A stretch of 64,000 nt of DNA from Auraticoccus monumenti (lineage in GTDB: Bacteria > Actinomycetota > Actinomycetes > Propionibacteriales > Propionibacteriaceae), in contig NZ_LT629688.1 in assembly GCF_900101785.1 (NCBI RefSeq), positions 124,001-188,000 on the forward strand, read 5' to 3'. The notes beneath the pieces were generated by a model. The model searched no databases and was not told the origin of the DNA. It saw only the letters and a list, made by a program, of their open reading frames with translations. This document shows, piece by piece, positions 15,986 through 23,624 of this stretch (position 1 is its first letter; every line of letters starts with the position of its first letter). A program made the translations under genes and the position numbers.

Positions 15986-16530
15986 GCGGTCGCTACCGGG
16001 TGGCCGTCGAGACGGCCATGGACACCTTGACCACCCATGCCTTCTGGGACCTCTACGAGGCGGCGTTCGGCCCGCTCCGCACCCGGGCCGCCGCCCGCCA
16101 GGTCCTCACCCGGGAGGAGTTCGACGCCGAGATGGTCGACCCCCGGGTGACCAAGCACGTGGCCCGTGACGCGGACGGCACCCCGGTCGGGGTGACCACC
16201 CTGACCCGGGACCTGAGCACGGTGCCCTGGATCAGCCCGGAGTACTTCGCGGCCCGGTTCCCCGAGCACGCCGCGCGGGACGCCATCTTCTACCTGGGTT
16301 TCACGCTGGTGGCGCCCGGTCTGCAGGGCAGCACCGTCTTCGGGGACATGATCAGCAGCTGCCTGGTGGAGTTCACCGCCGCACGGGGGATCTGCGGCTA
16401 CGACGTCTGCGCCTACAACGACGAGGTGCTGCGGATGGACACCATGATCCGACGGACCATGGCAGCCCGGACGACCGTCCGCCACCACCGGCTGGACGCC
16501 CAGACCTACTACTGCGTGGAGGTGCCGTGA
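15982..16530 (+). CDS. GNAT-like N-acetyltransferase
   Basis: A 182-residue protein with a GNAT-like course: HVARDADGTPVGVTTLTRDLS as central strands and FYLGFTLVAPGLQGSTVFGDMISSCLVEF as the region that would hold the acetyl-CoA loop and helix. The classic R/Q-x-x-G-x-G/A loop is weak (PGLQGSTVFG), so activity is uncertain. GTG 15982 overlaps the decarboxylase stop, and its own stop overlaps the following regulator start, so the three are co-translated. A role in modifying agmatine or another amine is a hypothesis from position only. Confidence 0.55.
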   Translation: MSGRYRVAVETAMDTLTTHAFWDLYEAAFGPLRTRAAARQVLTREEFDAEMVDPRVTKHVARDADGTPVGVTTLTRDLSTVPWISPEYFAARFPEHAARDAIFYLGFTLVAPGLQGSTVFGDMISSCLVEFTAARGICGYDVCAYNDEVLRMDTMIRRTMAARTTVRHHRLDAQTYYCVEVP

Positions 16531-17324
16531 GCATCGTGGTCGCACCGCGGACTGCCGTGATCATCGAGGACGACGCCGACGTCAGGGCCCTGCTGGCCGC
16601 GATCCTCGCGCAGGCCGGGTTCGACTGCCACGCGGTGGGCTCCGGCGACGAGGGGGTGGACGCGGTGCGCGAGCACTCCCCGGTGCTGACCACCCTCGAC
16701 GTCAGCCTGCCCGGCTTCGACGGCCTGGAGGTGGCCCGCCGGATCCGCTCGTTCAGCGACACCTACATCCTGATGCTCTCGGCCAAGGACGACGAGATGG
16801 ACGTCGTGATGGGCTTCGCCGCCGGTGCCGACGACTACGTCACCAAGCCCTTCCGTCCGCGGGAGCTGCGGGCCCGGGTCGAGGCGGTGCTGCGCCGGCG
16901 CGACAGCTGGATGGGTCCGCAGGCGACGTCGGCCGCGAGCGCCGAGGACGTCCCGGTGCCGGTGCCCTCGCCGGCCTCCGCGGCCTCGGCCCCGGACGAG
17001 GAGGAGTGGCTGGACCGCAACGGCCTCCGTGCCCACCCCGGGATGAGGCTGTGCGAGGTGGACGGCGTGCCGGTCGAGCTGACCCGCAGCGAGTTCGACC
17101 TGCTGCTCGCGATCGTCGAGCGCGACCGCCTGGTGGTCTCCAAGGACACCCTGGCGCTGCACCTGAGGGGTGACCAGCCGGGCTCGTTCGTCAGCGACTC
17201 CGACCGCCGGTCGGTCGAGGTGCACCTGGCCAACCTGCGCCGCAAGCTCGGCGACGTGGTGGGGCACCCGCGCTTCATCGAGACCGTGCGGGGCGTCGGC
17301 TACCGGCTCGCGGCGCCGCGCTGA
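16527..17324 (+). CDS. OmpR/PhoB family response regulator
   Basis: A 265-residue regulator with an N-terminal receiver (acidic pair Asp15-Asp16, phosphorylation site Asp58 in TLDVSLPGFDG, Lys in VTKPFRPRE) and a C-terminal winged helix at about 165-265. The recognition region includes RRSVEVHLANLRRKLGD and the wing FIETVRGVGYRLA. A 40-residue Ala/Pro/Ser linker separates them. It is translated from a GTG overlapping the acetyltransferase stop. No kinase is in the same operon; the PAS kinase at 13234 is the nearest candidate partner. Confidence 0.92.
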   Translation: MSIVVAPRTAVIIEDDADVRALLAAILAQAGFDCHAVGSGDEGVDAVREHSPVLTTLDVSLPGFDGLEVARRIRSFSDTYILMLSAKDDEMDVVMGFAAGADDYVTKPFRPRELRARVEAVLRRRDSWMGPQATSAASAEDVPVPVPSPASAASAPDEEEWLDRNGLRAHPGMRLCEVDGVPVELTRSEFDLLLAIVERDRLVVSKDTLALHLRGDQPGSFVSDSDRRSVEVHLANLRRKLGDVVGHPRFIETVRGVGYRLAAPR

Positions 17325-17336
17325 GCGGACCTCCGC

Positions 17337-17756
17337 TCAGTCGGCGTGCGCCGAGCCGAGCCACTGGCGGAGCTGCTCGTTGGTCTGCTCGATCTGGCCG
17401 TGCAGCCCGTTCAGCTGCTCAGAGAGCCGTTCCCAGTCCCCGGCGCGGACGGCGGCGGCCATCGCGTCGCACTCGCGGGTGAGGCGGTCGGCGCCGATCA
17501 TCGAGCTGGTCGTCTTCAGGCTCAGCAGCGCGACCTCGCCGTCCTGGCCGTCGTGCCGGGCGACCGCGGACCGGATCCGGGCCAGCCGGGCCGAGCTCAG
17601 CGTCACGAAGCCGTCGACGAACCCGCGAGCCACCGAGCAGTCGCCGTCGAAGAGGGTGACCAGGTCGTCCAGCACCGCGTCGTTCAGCAGCGGGGCCCCG
17701 ATGGTGTCGGGGCGCGACCCAGCCGCTGCTGACGGGTTGTCACCCGACTCCGACAT
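17337..17756 (-). CDS. Hpt-like helical protein lacking the phospho-histidine
   Basis: A 139-residue protein whose C-terminal part (about 25-130) has the Hpt four-helix pattern. The motif that normally reads H-x-L-K-G-S-S-x-x-x-G-A appears as LLSLKTTSSMIGAD, with Leu78 at the histidine position. The following helix RLTRECDAMAAAVRAGDW is typical of the fold. It therefore cannot be a phosphate carrier by the usual chemistry and may dock receivers or kinases without transfer. AGGAGGT six bases upstream supports ATG at 17756. It is convergent with the OmpR regulator. Confidence 0.7.
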   Translation of the reverse strand: MSESGDNPSAAAGSRPDTIGAPLLNDAVLDDLVTLFDGDCSVARGFVDGFVTLSSARLARIRSAVARHDGQDGEVALLSLKTTSSMIGADRLTRECDAMAAAVRAGDWERLSEQLNGLHGQIEQTNEQLRQWLGSAHAD

Positions 17757-18124
17757 CTCGCACCTCCTGACCCGGTGGGTCCCACGCACCACCCCATCCC
17801 CCGATGGGGGTGGTACGTGGCGACCCTCCGGCCTGTGTCGGGTCCGCTCCCTGGTCACCGCTCCCCCCGGGTCGATGCTGGTCGGCGGCCCGACGAGAGG
17901 AACTCTGCACCCCCACGATCAGCGTCCGTTCTGGGCAGCGTCCGGTTCACCTCAGGACCTGCTCAAGATCTCCACCAGATCGACTCACGCCAGGAGCCGC
18001 CGGGCCTGGCGACTTCCGGACCGCGGGCCGTCACGGGCCGGGTGGGTGCTGTCCGACCCCTCTCCCAGCCGCTGGGACACCGGAGTAGACTGAGAACCGT
18101 TATCACGACGACAGAGGAGATCTG
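17757..18124. other. Intergenic region between the Hpt-like gene and L33
   Basis: No gene is seen. It holds an interrupted hairpin at 17782-17820 (CCACG and CGTGG outer arms, CCCCATC/GATGGGG inner arms) close upstream of the minus-strand Hpt-like gene, and the L33 promoter with a Zur-like palindrome at its right end. Confidence 0.5.
18091..18105 (+). promoter_or_regulatory. Candidate Zur box before the zinc-free L33 gene
   Basis: TGAGAACCGTTATCA is a 15-bp near-perfect 7-1-7 palindrome (one mismatched pair) starting right after a -10-like TAGACT (18086-18091) and ending 19 bases before the ATG of an L33 paralogue lacking zinc cysteines. Zur-family boxes in actinobacteria follow TGANAAT-N-ATTNTCA, and zinc-free ribosomal paralogues are classic Zur targets. 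The box would cover the transcription start. Confidence 0.55.
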
Positions 18125-18292
18125 ATGGCTCGCCGCAACGACGTCCGCCCGCTGGTCCGGCTCCGGTCCACCGCCGGGACGGGTTATACCTACGTCACCC
18201 GCAAGAACCGACGCAACGACCCCGAGCGGTTGTCGCTGCGCAAGTTCGACCCGGTGCTGCGTGAGCACGTGGAGTTCCGCGAGCAGCGCTGA
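18125..18292 (+). CDS. rpmG: 50S ribosomal protein L33, zinc-free paralogue
   Basis: A 55-residue L33: [20 protein letters not shown] near the start, then [16 protein letters not shown] and a C terminus ending FREQR. There are no cysteines, so it is the C-minus form that replaces the zinc-binding L33 when zinc is scarce. A Shine-Dalgarno GAGGAGA precedes ATG. A Zur-like palindrome lies just upstream and a terminator just downstream, so it is a single-gene unit. The other zinc-free ribosomal paralogues often grouped with it (rpmB, rpsN, rpsR) are not here. Confidence 0.93.
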   Translation: MARRNDVRPLVRLRSTAGTGYTYVTRKNRRNDPERLSLRKFDPVLREHVEFREQR

Positions 18293-18302
18293 GCACCGAC
18301 GA

Positions 18303-18333
18303 GGGTGCCCCGGTCAGCTGGACCGGGGCACCC
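18303..18333 (+). terminator. Terminator of the L33 gene
   Basis: A perfect 13-bp stem, GGGTGCCCCGGTC (18303-18315) and its complement (18321-18333), with loop AGCTG, begins ten bases after the L33 stop. Confidence 0.85.
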
Positions 18334-18474
18334 TGGCGCGTCCGGGAGCAGGGGGACGGGCCCGCACCACCGGCGTCGCACCGCGGGACGGGCGCACCCC
18401 GACCGGCCACTCCGGGTTCCTCCCGATTGCCCCCGACTGGTCTACTGGAGGGGTCGACGAGAGAAAGGGACATC

Positions 18475-18621
18475 ATGGGGATCTCCTCACTGTTCAAGGG
18501 CGCCATCAAGGGTGCTGTGGTCGCCAAGGTGCTCCAGGTCGCCGAGCGCGAGCTCCGCAAGCCCGAGAACCAGCGCAAGATCAAGGACGGGATCAAGAAG
18601 CTCCGCGGAACGCGTCGCTGA
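18475..18621 (+). CDS. Small basic conserved-looking protein
   Basis: A 48-residue basic protein: MGISSLFKGAIKGAVVAKVL then a charged helix with RKPENQRKIKDGIKKL. It has one amphipathic or weakly hydrophobic N-terminal helix and a Lys/Arg-rich C-terminal helix, and no cysteine. GAAAGGGA upstream of ATG 18475 is a fair ribosome-binding site. Comparable short proteins with the K-P-E-N-Q-R-K motif seem familiar from actinobacteria, but no function is known to me. It is flanked by the L33 terminator and a GH13 gene. Confidence 0.6.
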   Translation: MGISSLFKGAIKGAVVAKVLQVAERELRKPENQRKIKDGIKKLRGTRR

Positions 18622-18739
18622 CCCGTCGCACCGCACCGGCGCCGGCCGTGCGCGACGCTCCCCCGGGAGCCGCGCGGGCCGGCGCTGCTGCGTCCGGGGC
18701 CGGCACGTCGCCGGTCGCGGGCACGAGAGGATGGACCAC

Positions 18740-20014
18740 ATGTCCTCCTGGGTCCAGCACGTCATCTGGTGGCACGTCTACCCGCTCGGCTTCGTCGGCG
18801 CCGAGCGCGAGCTGGACGGCGCCCGTCCCGAACCGCACCGGCTGACCCGCCTGCACGGCTGGCTGGACCACCTGGTCGCGCTGGGCTGCAACGGGCTCGC
18901 CCTCGGCCCGGTCTTCCGCTCCGAGACCCACGGGTACGACACGACCGACTACCTGTCCATCGACCCACGGCTCGGTGACGACGCCGACTTCGACGCCCTG
19001 GTGGCCGCCTGCTCCGAGCGCGGGATCCGCGTCCTGCTGGACGGGGTCTTCAACCACGCCGCCCGCTCCTTCCCACCGGTGGCCGCCGCGCTGGAGGCCG
19101 GTGAGGGCTCCGAGGCCGGCCGGTGGGTCCGGTGGAGCGACGGGCACCCGTGGGTGTTCGAGGGCCACGACCACCTCATCACCCTCGACCACTCCAGCCC
19201 CGAGGTGCAGGACCACGTGGTGGAGGTGATGACCCACTGGCTGGGACGCGGCGCCGACGGGTGGCGGCTGGACGCGGCCTACGCGGTAGCCCCCGAGCTG
19301 TGGGCGTCGGTGCTGCCCCGGGTGCGCGAGCGGTTCCCCGAGGCGTGGTTCGTGGGCGAGATGATCCACGGCGACTACGCCGACTACGTGCAGCGCTCGG
19401 GGTTGGACTCCGTCACCCAGTACGAGCTGTGGAAGGCGACCTGGTCCTCGCTGAGCGAGCGCAACCTCTGGGAGCTGGACTGGACCCTCGGCCGGCACCG
19501 CGAGCTGGTCGGGCGGCTGCTGCCGATGACGTTCCTCGGCAACCACGACACCAGCCGGGTGGCCAGCCAGATCGCCGACCCGCGCCACGTCGGCCACGCG
19601 GTGGCGCTGCTGCTGTTCCTGCCCGGGGTGCCGAGCATCTACTACGGCGACGAGTACGGTCTGCGCGCGGTCAAGGAGGACCGCGCCGGCGGTGACGACG
19701 CGGTCCGCCCCGAGATGCCCGGGGTGCCGCAGCAGGTGGACGGCCGGGACGACGAGCTGTGGTCGGTGCACCAGCGGATGATCAGCCTCCGCCGGCGCCA
19801 CCCGTGGCTGACCACCGCGACCACCAGCACCTCCGACGTGGCCAACGAGCACCTGCTGGTGCACGCCGACGGCCCGGACGGCGAGCGGCTCACCCTCGTG
19901 CTCAACCTGGCCGACGAGCCCTACCCGGTGACCCCGGCGGAGGTGCTCGAGGCGGCGTCCCCGCTGCAGGGAGCCGCCCTCGCACCCCACTCCTGGGCCG
20001 TCCTCCGGGCCTGA
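18740..20014 (+). CDS. GH13 alpha-amylase family glycoside hydrolase
   Basis: A 424-residue cytoplasmic GH13 enzyme. The four family regions are present: DGVFNHAA, DGWRLDAAY with nucleophile Asp178, FVGEMIHGD with acid/base Glu207, and FLGNHDTSR with Asp270. The length is short, with a compact barrel and a small C-terminal beta domain, and there is no signal peptide. It could act on malto-oligosaccharides, trehalose-like or sucrose-like substrates; specificity is not readable. ATG 18740 is chosen because GAGAGG lies nine bases upstream; ATG 18731 is too close to it. Confidence 0.88.
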   Translation: MSSWVQHVIWWHVYPLGFVGAERELDGARPEPHRLTRLHGWLDHLVALGCNGLALGPVFRSETHGYDTTDYLSIDPRLGDDADFDALVAACSERGIRVLLDGVFNHAARSFPPVAAALEAGEGSEAGRWVRWSDGHPWVFEGHDHLITLDHSSPEVQDHVVEVMTHWLGRGADGWRLDAAYAVAPELWASVLPRVRERFPEAWFVGEMIHGDYADYVQRSGLDSVTQYELWKATWSSLSERNLWELDWTLGRHRELVGRLLPMTFLGNHDTSRVASQIADPRHVGHAVALLLFLPGVPSIYYGDEYGLRAVKEDRAGGDDAVRPEMPGVPQQVDGRDDELWSVHQRMISLRRRHPWLTTATTSTSDVANEHLLVHADGPDGERLTLVLNLADEPYPVTPAEVLEAASPLQGAALAPHSWAVLRA

Positions 20015-20106
20015 TCCCCCACCCGCTCTCGTGGCGAGTGGCCCTGACGGGTCGCGTCGGCCTGGCCCGTGACGGCGTGTCGTGGCCGGTCGGGGGGACC
20101 TGCTCG

Positions 20107-20955
20107 TCAGGCGGAGGCGGCCAGGTGCTCGTCGCTGGCGACGGAGAGGGCGACGTCGCGGTGGGCGTCGTGCTCGGCCAGCCGGGCCACCAGGGCGGCG
20201 CGGACGTCGGCGTAGGTGTCGGGCCCCAGCGGGAGACGCAGCGGGGTGGCGTCCCCGTCGACCAGGTCGATCATCGCGCCGACGATCCTGGCGGGGTCGC
20301 TGGGCAGCGGGAAGGCGCCGCTGGCCAGGGCGCGGCGGACGTCCCCGGCCGGGGTGTGCTCGTACTCGGGCATGGTCGGGGCGGTGGCCAGCGAGCTGCC
20401 GAACGAGGTCGGTGTCGCGCCGGGCTCGACGATGGTCACCGCGATGCCGAAGGGGGCGACCTCCGCGGCGAGGGTCTGGCAGAAGCCCTCGACGCCCCAC
20501 TTCGAGGCGTGGTAGTAGCTGAAGTTGGGGTAGGTGGTCTGGCCCCCGGCGGTGGAGACCTGCAGGATGCGGCCATCGCCCTGGGCGCGCAGCCGGGGCA
20601 GGGCGGCGCGGATGACGTCGATCGAGCCGAGCAGGTTGGTGTCGACCACCTGCCGGATCTGCTCGTCGCTGGCCTCCTCGACCGAGGCGAAGACGCCGTA
20701 GCCGGCGTTGTTGACCACCACGTCGATGCGTCCCAGGTCGTCGAAGGCCGAGGTCACCACACGGTGGACCTGCTCGCGGTCGGTGACGTCGAGGGAGGCC
20801 ACCCAGAGGCGGTCGCCGTGCTCGGCGCGGAGGTCGTCGAGGGCCTCGGGCCGGCGGAGGGTGGCCGCGACCCGGTCGCCGCGGGCCAGCAGCGCCTCGG
20901 TGAGCAGTCGGCCGAAGCCGGTGGAGGTGCCGGTGATGAACCAGGTGGTGCTCAT
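20107..20955 (-). CDS. Short-chain dehydrogenase/reductase, MerR-controlled
   Basis: A 282-residue classical SDR. The NAD(P) loop is TGTSTGFG (8-15), NNAG is at 82-85, and the catalytic pair is Tyr148 and Lys152 in YYHASK with Ser134 upstream. The substrate is unknown. It is divergent from a MerR regulator, and its promoter has the 19-bp spacer and internal palindrome typical of MerR activation, so it is almost certainly the target of that regulator. The last 60 residues are a variable substrate-binding tail. Confidence 0.92.
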   Translation of the reverse strand: MSTTWFITGTSTGFGRLLTEALLARGDRVAATLRRPEALDDLRAEHGDRLWVASLDVTDREQVHRVVTSAFDDLGRIDVVVNNAGYGVFASVEEASDEQIRQVVDTNLLGSIDVIRAALPRLRAQGDGRILQVSTAGGQTTYPNFSYYHASKWGVEGFCQTLAAEVAPFGIAVTIVEPGATPTSFGSSLATAPTMPEYEHTPAGDVRRALASGAFPLPSDPARIVGAMIDLVDGDATPLRLPLGPDTYADVRAALVARLAEHDAHRDVALSVASDEHLAASA

Positions 20956-20987
20956 GGTGTTCCTCTCGTCGGATGCTGTCGTCGTCG

Positions 20988-21018
20988 ACGCTAGGAGCTA
21001 GAGCCGACTCTAGGTCAA
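20988..21018 (-). promoter_or_regulatory. MerR-type promoter/operator of the SDR gene
   Basis: On the minus strand, TTGACC (21018-21013) and TAGCGT (20993-20988) are separated by 19 bp, the over-long spacing that MerR proteins correct by twisting DNA. A dyad CTAGAG/CTCTAG spans 20998-21013, inside the spacer. Two more CTAG-containing motifs (20991-20994 and 21022-21025) flank it. Confidence 0.7.
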
Positions 21019-21035
21019 GCCCTAGGCTGGGGAGC

Positions 21036-21473
21036 ATGACGACGACCACGGCGCCCGTGTTCAGCATCGGTGAGGTCAGCGAGCTGACCGGTCTGAGCAC
21101 CCACACCCTCCGCTTCTACGAGAAGGAGGAGCTGCTGCCGCCGGTGCGGCGCGACGGCGCGGGCCGCCGGGTGTTCACCGAGGAGGAGGTGGCCTGGTTG
21201 CGGGTCTGCACCAAGCTCCGCTCCTCGGGGATGCCGCTGCCGGAGATCCGGCGCTACGCCGCGCTGGCCCTCCAGGGGCCGGGCACCGAGGCCGACCGGT
21301 TCGAGATCCTGCGCACCCACGAGGCCCGGGTGCAGCAGCAGGTCGCCGACCTCCAGGAGGCCCTGGACGTCATCCACGCCAAGGTCGAGGTCTACGCCCG
21401 CCACCTCGACGCCGGCACCGCCGACCAGCTGTGGCGTGACGGCCCCTCCTGCGAGCCACCCGCCAGCCCGTGA
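21036..21473 (+). CDS. MerR family transcriptional regulator
   Basis: A 145-residue MerR regulator. The N-terminal winged helix is SIGEVSELTGLSTHTLRFYEKEELLPPVRR, followed by WLRVCTKLRSSGMPLPEIRRYA and a C-terminal coiled coil VQQQVADLQEALDVIHAKVEVYARHL. There is no cysteine cluster for metal sensing, apart from one near the C terminus, so it belongs to the small-effector type. ATG 21036 follows TAGGCT by seven bases and also has GGGGAG close upstream. Divergent orientation and the operator dyad tie it to the SDR gene. Confidence 0.92.
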   Translation: MTTTTAPVFSIGEVSELTGLSTHTLRFYEKEELLPPVRRDGAGRRVFTEEEVAWLRVCTKLRSSGMPLPEIRRYAALALQGPGTEADRFEILRTHEARVQQQVADLQEALDVIHAKVEVYARHLDAGTADQLWRDGPSCEPPASP

Positions 21474-21547
21474 GCCTCGTGGTCTGACGCGTCCCCGCGC
21501 GGCGCCGCTGCGTGTGCGGCCGACCCCGCGACACCTACGGTGGGCGC

Positions 21548-22504
21548 ATGCTGCCGCTCGGGGTGTCCATGCTGTGGGAGCCGGTCGAGGCGGGGGCGGC
21601 ACTGCGTGAGCGGTTCGGCTTCGGTGGTCTCGCCGAGGTCTCGGCGTGGCTCGCGGAGGTGCTGCGCGGGACCTGGGCGATCACCGCCGAGGACGCCGAC
21701 CGGCTGGTGATCAGCGACCAGAACGCCGTGGTGTGGGTGGCCAGCGACCGCGGACCCCTGGTGGTCAAGTGGTCGCGGGCACCGGAGCGCTTCGCACGCC
21801 TGGACGTCTCGGCCGAGCTGCTCGGGGTCCTCGCCGGACGCGGCGTGCCCGTGGCCGCGCCGGTCCCCTCGGTGGACGGCCGTGCCCGCGTGGTGCTCGA
21901 CGGACCGCACGGGCCGTTGTCGGTGACGGTGCTGCCGGAGCTGGCCGGTGACTGGCTGGACGTCACGGACCTCGCTGCCGTGCGGTCTGCCGGAGCCTGT
22001 CTGGCCCGGCTGCACGAAGCGCTGCGAGACCAGACCGGCACCCGGCTCGCGCAGGACCCGGCGGTCGAGGGGCTCCGGTCGCGGGTCGAGCGCTGGTCGG
22101 CGACCGGGGACCGTGGCCTCGCCCCGGACGCGTCCCGGCGGCTGGGCGACGCGCTGGCCGGACTCACGGAGCCGCACGAGGCACCCCAGCTGGTGCACAA
22201 CGACTTCCGGGCCGCGAACCTGCTGGTGCTTCACTCCGAGGTGGTGGCCGTGCTGGACTTCGACGAGATGGTGGTCGACCACCCGGTGGTGGACCTCGCC
22301 CACTCCGCGGTCTACCTCGCCACCCGGTTCACCGGCTGGGGCCCGACCCCGCTGCCGGCCCGGAAGGCGTTCCGCGCCGGCTACGAGTCGGTGCGACCGC
22401 TCGGGCCCGTCGAGGCGCGGTGGTACGAGGTGCTCGTGCTGTGGCAGTCCATCGCCGCCGTCCCCGTCGGCGAGGACCCGACGGGGTGGGCCGGGGCCGT
22501 CTGA
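21548..22504 (+). CDS. Aminoglycoside phosphotransferase-like kinase
   Basis: A 318-residue APH/choline-kinase fold protein. The catalytic loop is LVHNDFRAANLL with His217 and Asp219, and the metal-binding motif is VLDFDE with Asp237. The N-terminal ATP lobe includes GPLVVKWSR with the conserved lysine. Family members phosphorylate aminoglycosides, homoserine, hydroxylated sugars or macrolides; no resistance role can be assumed. ATG 21548 follows TACGGT (21536-21541) by six bases, a leaderless start. It is convergent with a SnoaL-like gene. Confidence 0.8.
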   Translation: MLPLGVSMLWEPVEAGAALRERFGFGGLAEVSAWLAEVLRGTWAITAEDADRLVISDQNAVVWVASDRGPLVVKWSRAPERFARLDVSAELLGVLAGRGVPVAAPVPSVDGRARVVLDGPHGPLSVTVLPELAGDWLDVTDLAAVRSAGACLARLHEALRDQTGTRLAQDPAVEGLRSRVERWSATGDRGLAPDASRRLGDALAGLTEPHEAPQLVHNDFRAANLLVLHSEVVAVLDFDEMVVDHPVVDLAHSAVYLATRFTGWGPTPLPARKAFRAGYESVRPLGPVEARWYEVLVLWQSIAAVPVGEDPTGWAGAV

Positions 22505-22553
22505 GCCCGGCGCGGGCGTCCGCGGAGGGCGCGGAGAGGCTGAGGTGACCTCG

Positions 22554-22955
22554 TCAGTCCAGTCGTGGGCCGGCGTGCCCGGCGAGGCAGACCCAGCGAC
22601 CGTCCCGGCGCACCCAGGTCTGGGTGATCAGCATCCGTGCGGTGTGACGACCCGCACCGGTGTCCACGTCGTCGGCGACCACGCACCGCAGCACGGCGAC
22701 GTCACCGTCGACGACCACCACCGGGTCCTCGAGGCGCTGGCCGTACCAGCGGTTGCGCCCCCTCGCGTTGGACCGGAGATAGCCATCCCGGTCGAAGACG
22801 TCGCCCCGGTGCGACGTCCAGACGAAGGCGGGGTGCAGCAGTGCCCTCAGCCCCAGCTCGTCGCCGTCGCCGAGCGCCCGGCCACGGGCTTCCGCGGCAG
22901 CCAGCACCTCCGCCTCGACCTCCACCGCGCGCACCCTGGCACCGTCGCCCGTCAC
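22554..22955 (-). CDS. SnoaL/DUF4440-like NTF2-fold protein
   Basis: A 133-residue protein of the NTF2-like cone fold: an N-terminal helix EVEAEVLAAAEARGRALGDGD, LRALLHPAFVWTSHRGDVFDRDGYL and paired strands ending RMLITQTWVRRDGRWVCLAGHAG. This order is characteristic of DUF4440/SnoaL-like proteins, which include small-molecule isomerases and polyketide cyclases. The GTG start at 22955 overlaps the stop of the upstream 96-aa gene. Function here is unknown. Confidence 0.75.
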   Translation of the reverse strand: MTGDGARVRAVEVEAEVLAAAEARGRALGDGDELGLRALLHPAFVWTSHRGDVFDRDGYLRSNARGRNRWYGQRLEDPVVVVDGDVAVLRCVVADDVDTGAGRHTARMLITQTWVRRDGRWVCLAGHAGPRLD

Positions 22956-23242
22956 GCCGGCCAGCGCCGCAGCGTCGACTCGACCCCACGGCGGACCTGG
23001 GCGACCGACGGCGGGCTCGACGCGAACCACGTCCCGAAGCCTGCCGCCAGGGCCGTCAGGTCCTGCTCCGTCAGCCCGGCCAGTCGGCCCGGACCGACGT
23101 CGACCCCGAGCACGCTGCGGACGGCCTCAGCGCACTCGTGCGGGGTGGCGTCGTCGAAGGGCACGGGTGGGGACACGGCCTCGGCGAGGGACTCATCCAT
23201 CGCCTGCTCGAAGTCGGCCCTGTCCTGCTCGGTCCAGCTCAT
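22952..23242 (-). CDS. Unknown acidic 96-aa protein
   Basis: An acidic, mostly helical protein starting MSWTEQDRADFEQAMDESL and containing two short helical repeats around VLGVDVGPGRL and LTEQDLTALAAGF. No family recognised. GGAGGAGGG upstream of ATG 23242 is a strong ribosome-binding site, and the GTGA overlap with the NTF2-fold gene shows joint translation. The pair forms a small minus-strand operon, possibly with the gene at 23624. Confidence 0.65.
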   Translation of the reverse strand: MSWTEQDRADFEQAMDESLAEAVSPPVPFDDATPHECAEAVRSVLGVDVGPGRLAGLTEQDLTALAAGFGTWFASSPPSVAQVRRGVESTLRRWPA

Positions 23243-23306
23243 GCGCCCTCCTCCGGTCTTCGTGCCCGCTCCACCCGGACGTCTGCGAGTCTCGACCGGC
23301 AGGGTC

Positions 23307-23624
23307 TCAGTCCGTGCCGACGCCGCCGTCGGGAAGGAAGGTGGTGTGCAACCACCACGAGTCCACCACGCCGAAGCGGTAGCGGCGCGCGCCGGCCTCG
23401 AGGACCAGGCCCCTGGGCCCCGGCTCGGCCCTGACGACACGCAGTCCCGCTCGTTCGACGCGGTGCGCACGCCACCCGAGCACCCGCTCGACCCGGTTCG
23501 GGACGAAGACCAGGGCGTCCGGCGCGAGCTGGAGAGTGCCACCCACCGCCACCACGCCCCTCCACCACGTGGCGAGCACCGTGGCTGCGGGAGACCCGGG
23601 CGTGTCCTGTTCCTGGTCCTCCAC
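23307..23624 (-). CDS. PH/GRAM-like small protein
   Basis: A 105-residue protein. The pattern VAVGGTLQLAPDALVFVPNRVERVLGW, then RVVRAEPGPRGLVLEAGARRYRFGVVDSWWL, resembles bacterial PH or GRAM-like domains: an N-terminal beta sheet, a conserved W in the turn, and a C-terminal helix. The start is GTG 23624 with GGGGGAG just upstream. It lies 64 bases before the 96-aa gene in the same direction. Function unknown; membrane or protein binding is only a fold-based guess. Confidence 0.5.
   Translation of the reverse strand: MEDQEQDTPGSPAATVLATWWRGVVAVGGTLQLAPDALVFVPNRVERVLGWRAHRVERAGLRVVRAEPGPRGLVLEAGARRYRFGVVDSWWLHTTFLPDGGVGTD

Noticed and set aside
17782-17820. Hairpin called a terminator
   Set aside because: It lies just upstream of the minus-strand Hpt-like gene and no plus-strand gene ends nearby, so a terminator role is unsupported.
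21548-22504. Antibiotic-resistance phosphotransferase
   Set aside because: The fold is shared with homoserine and sugar kinases; nothing in sequence or context indicates aminoglycoside or macrolide substrates.
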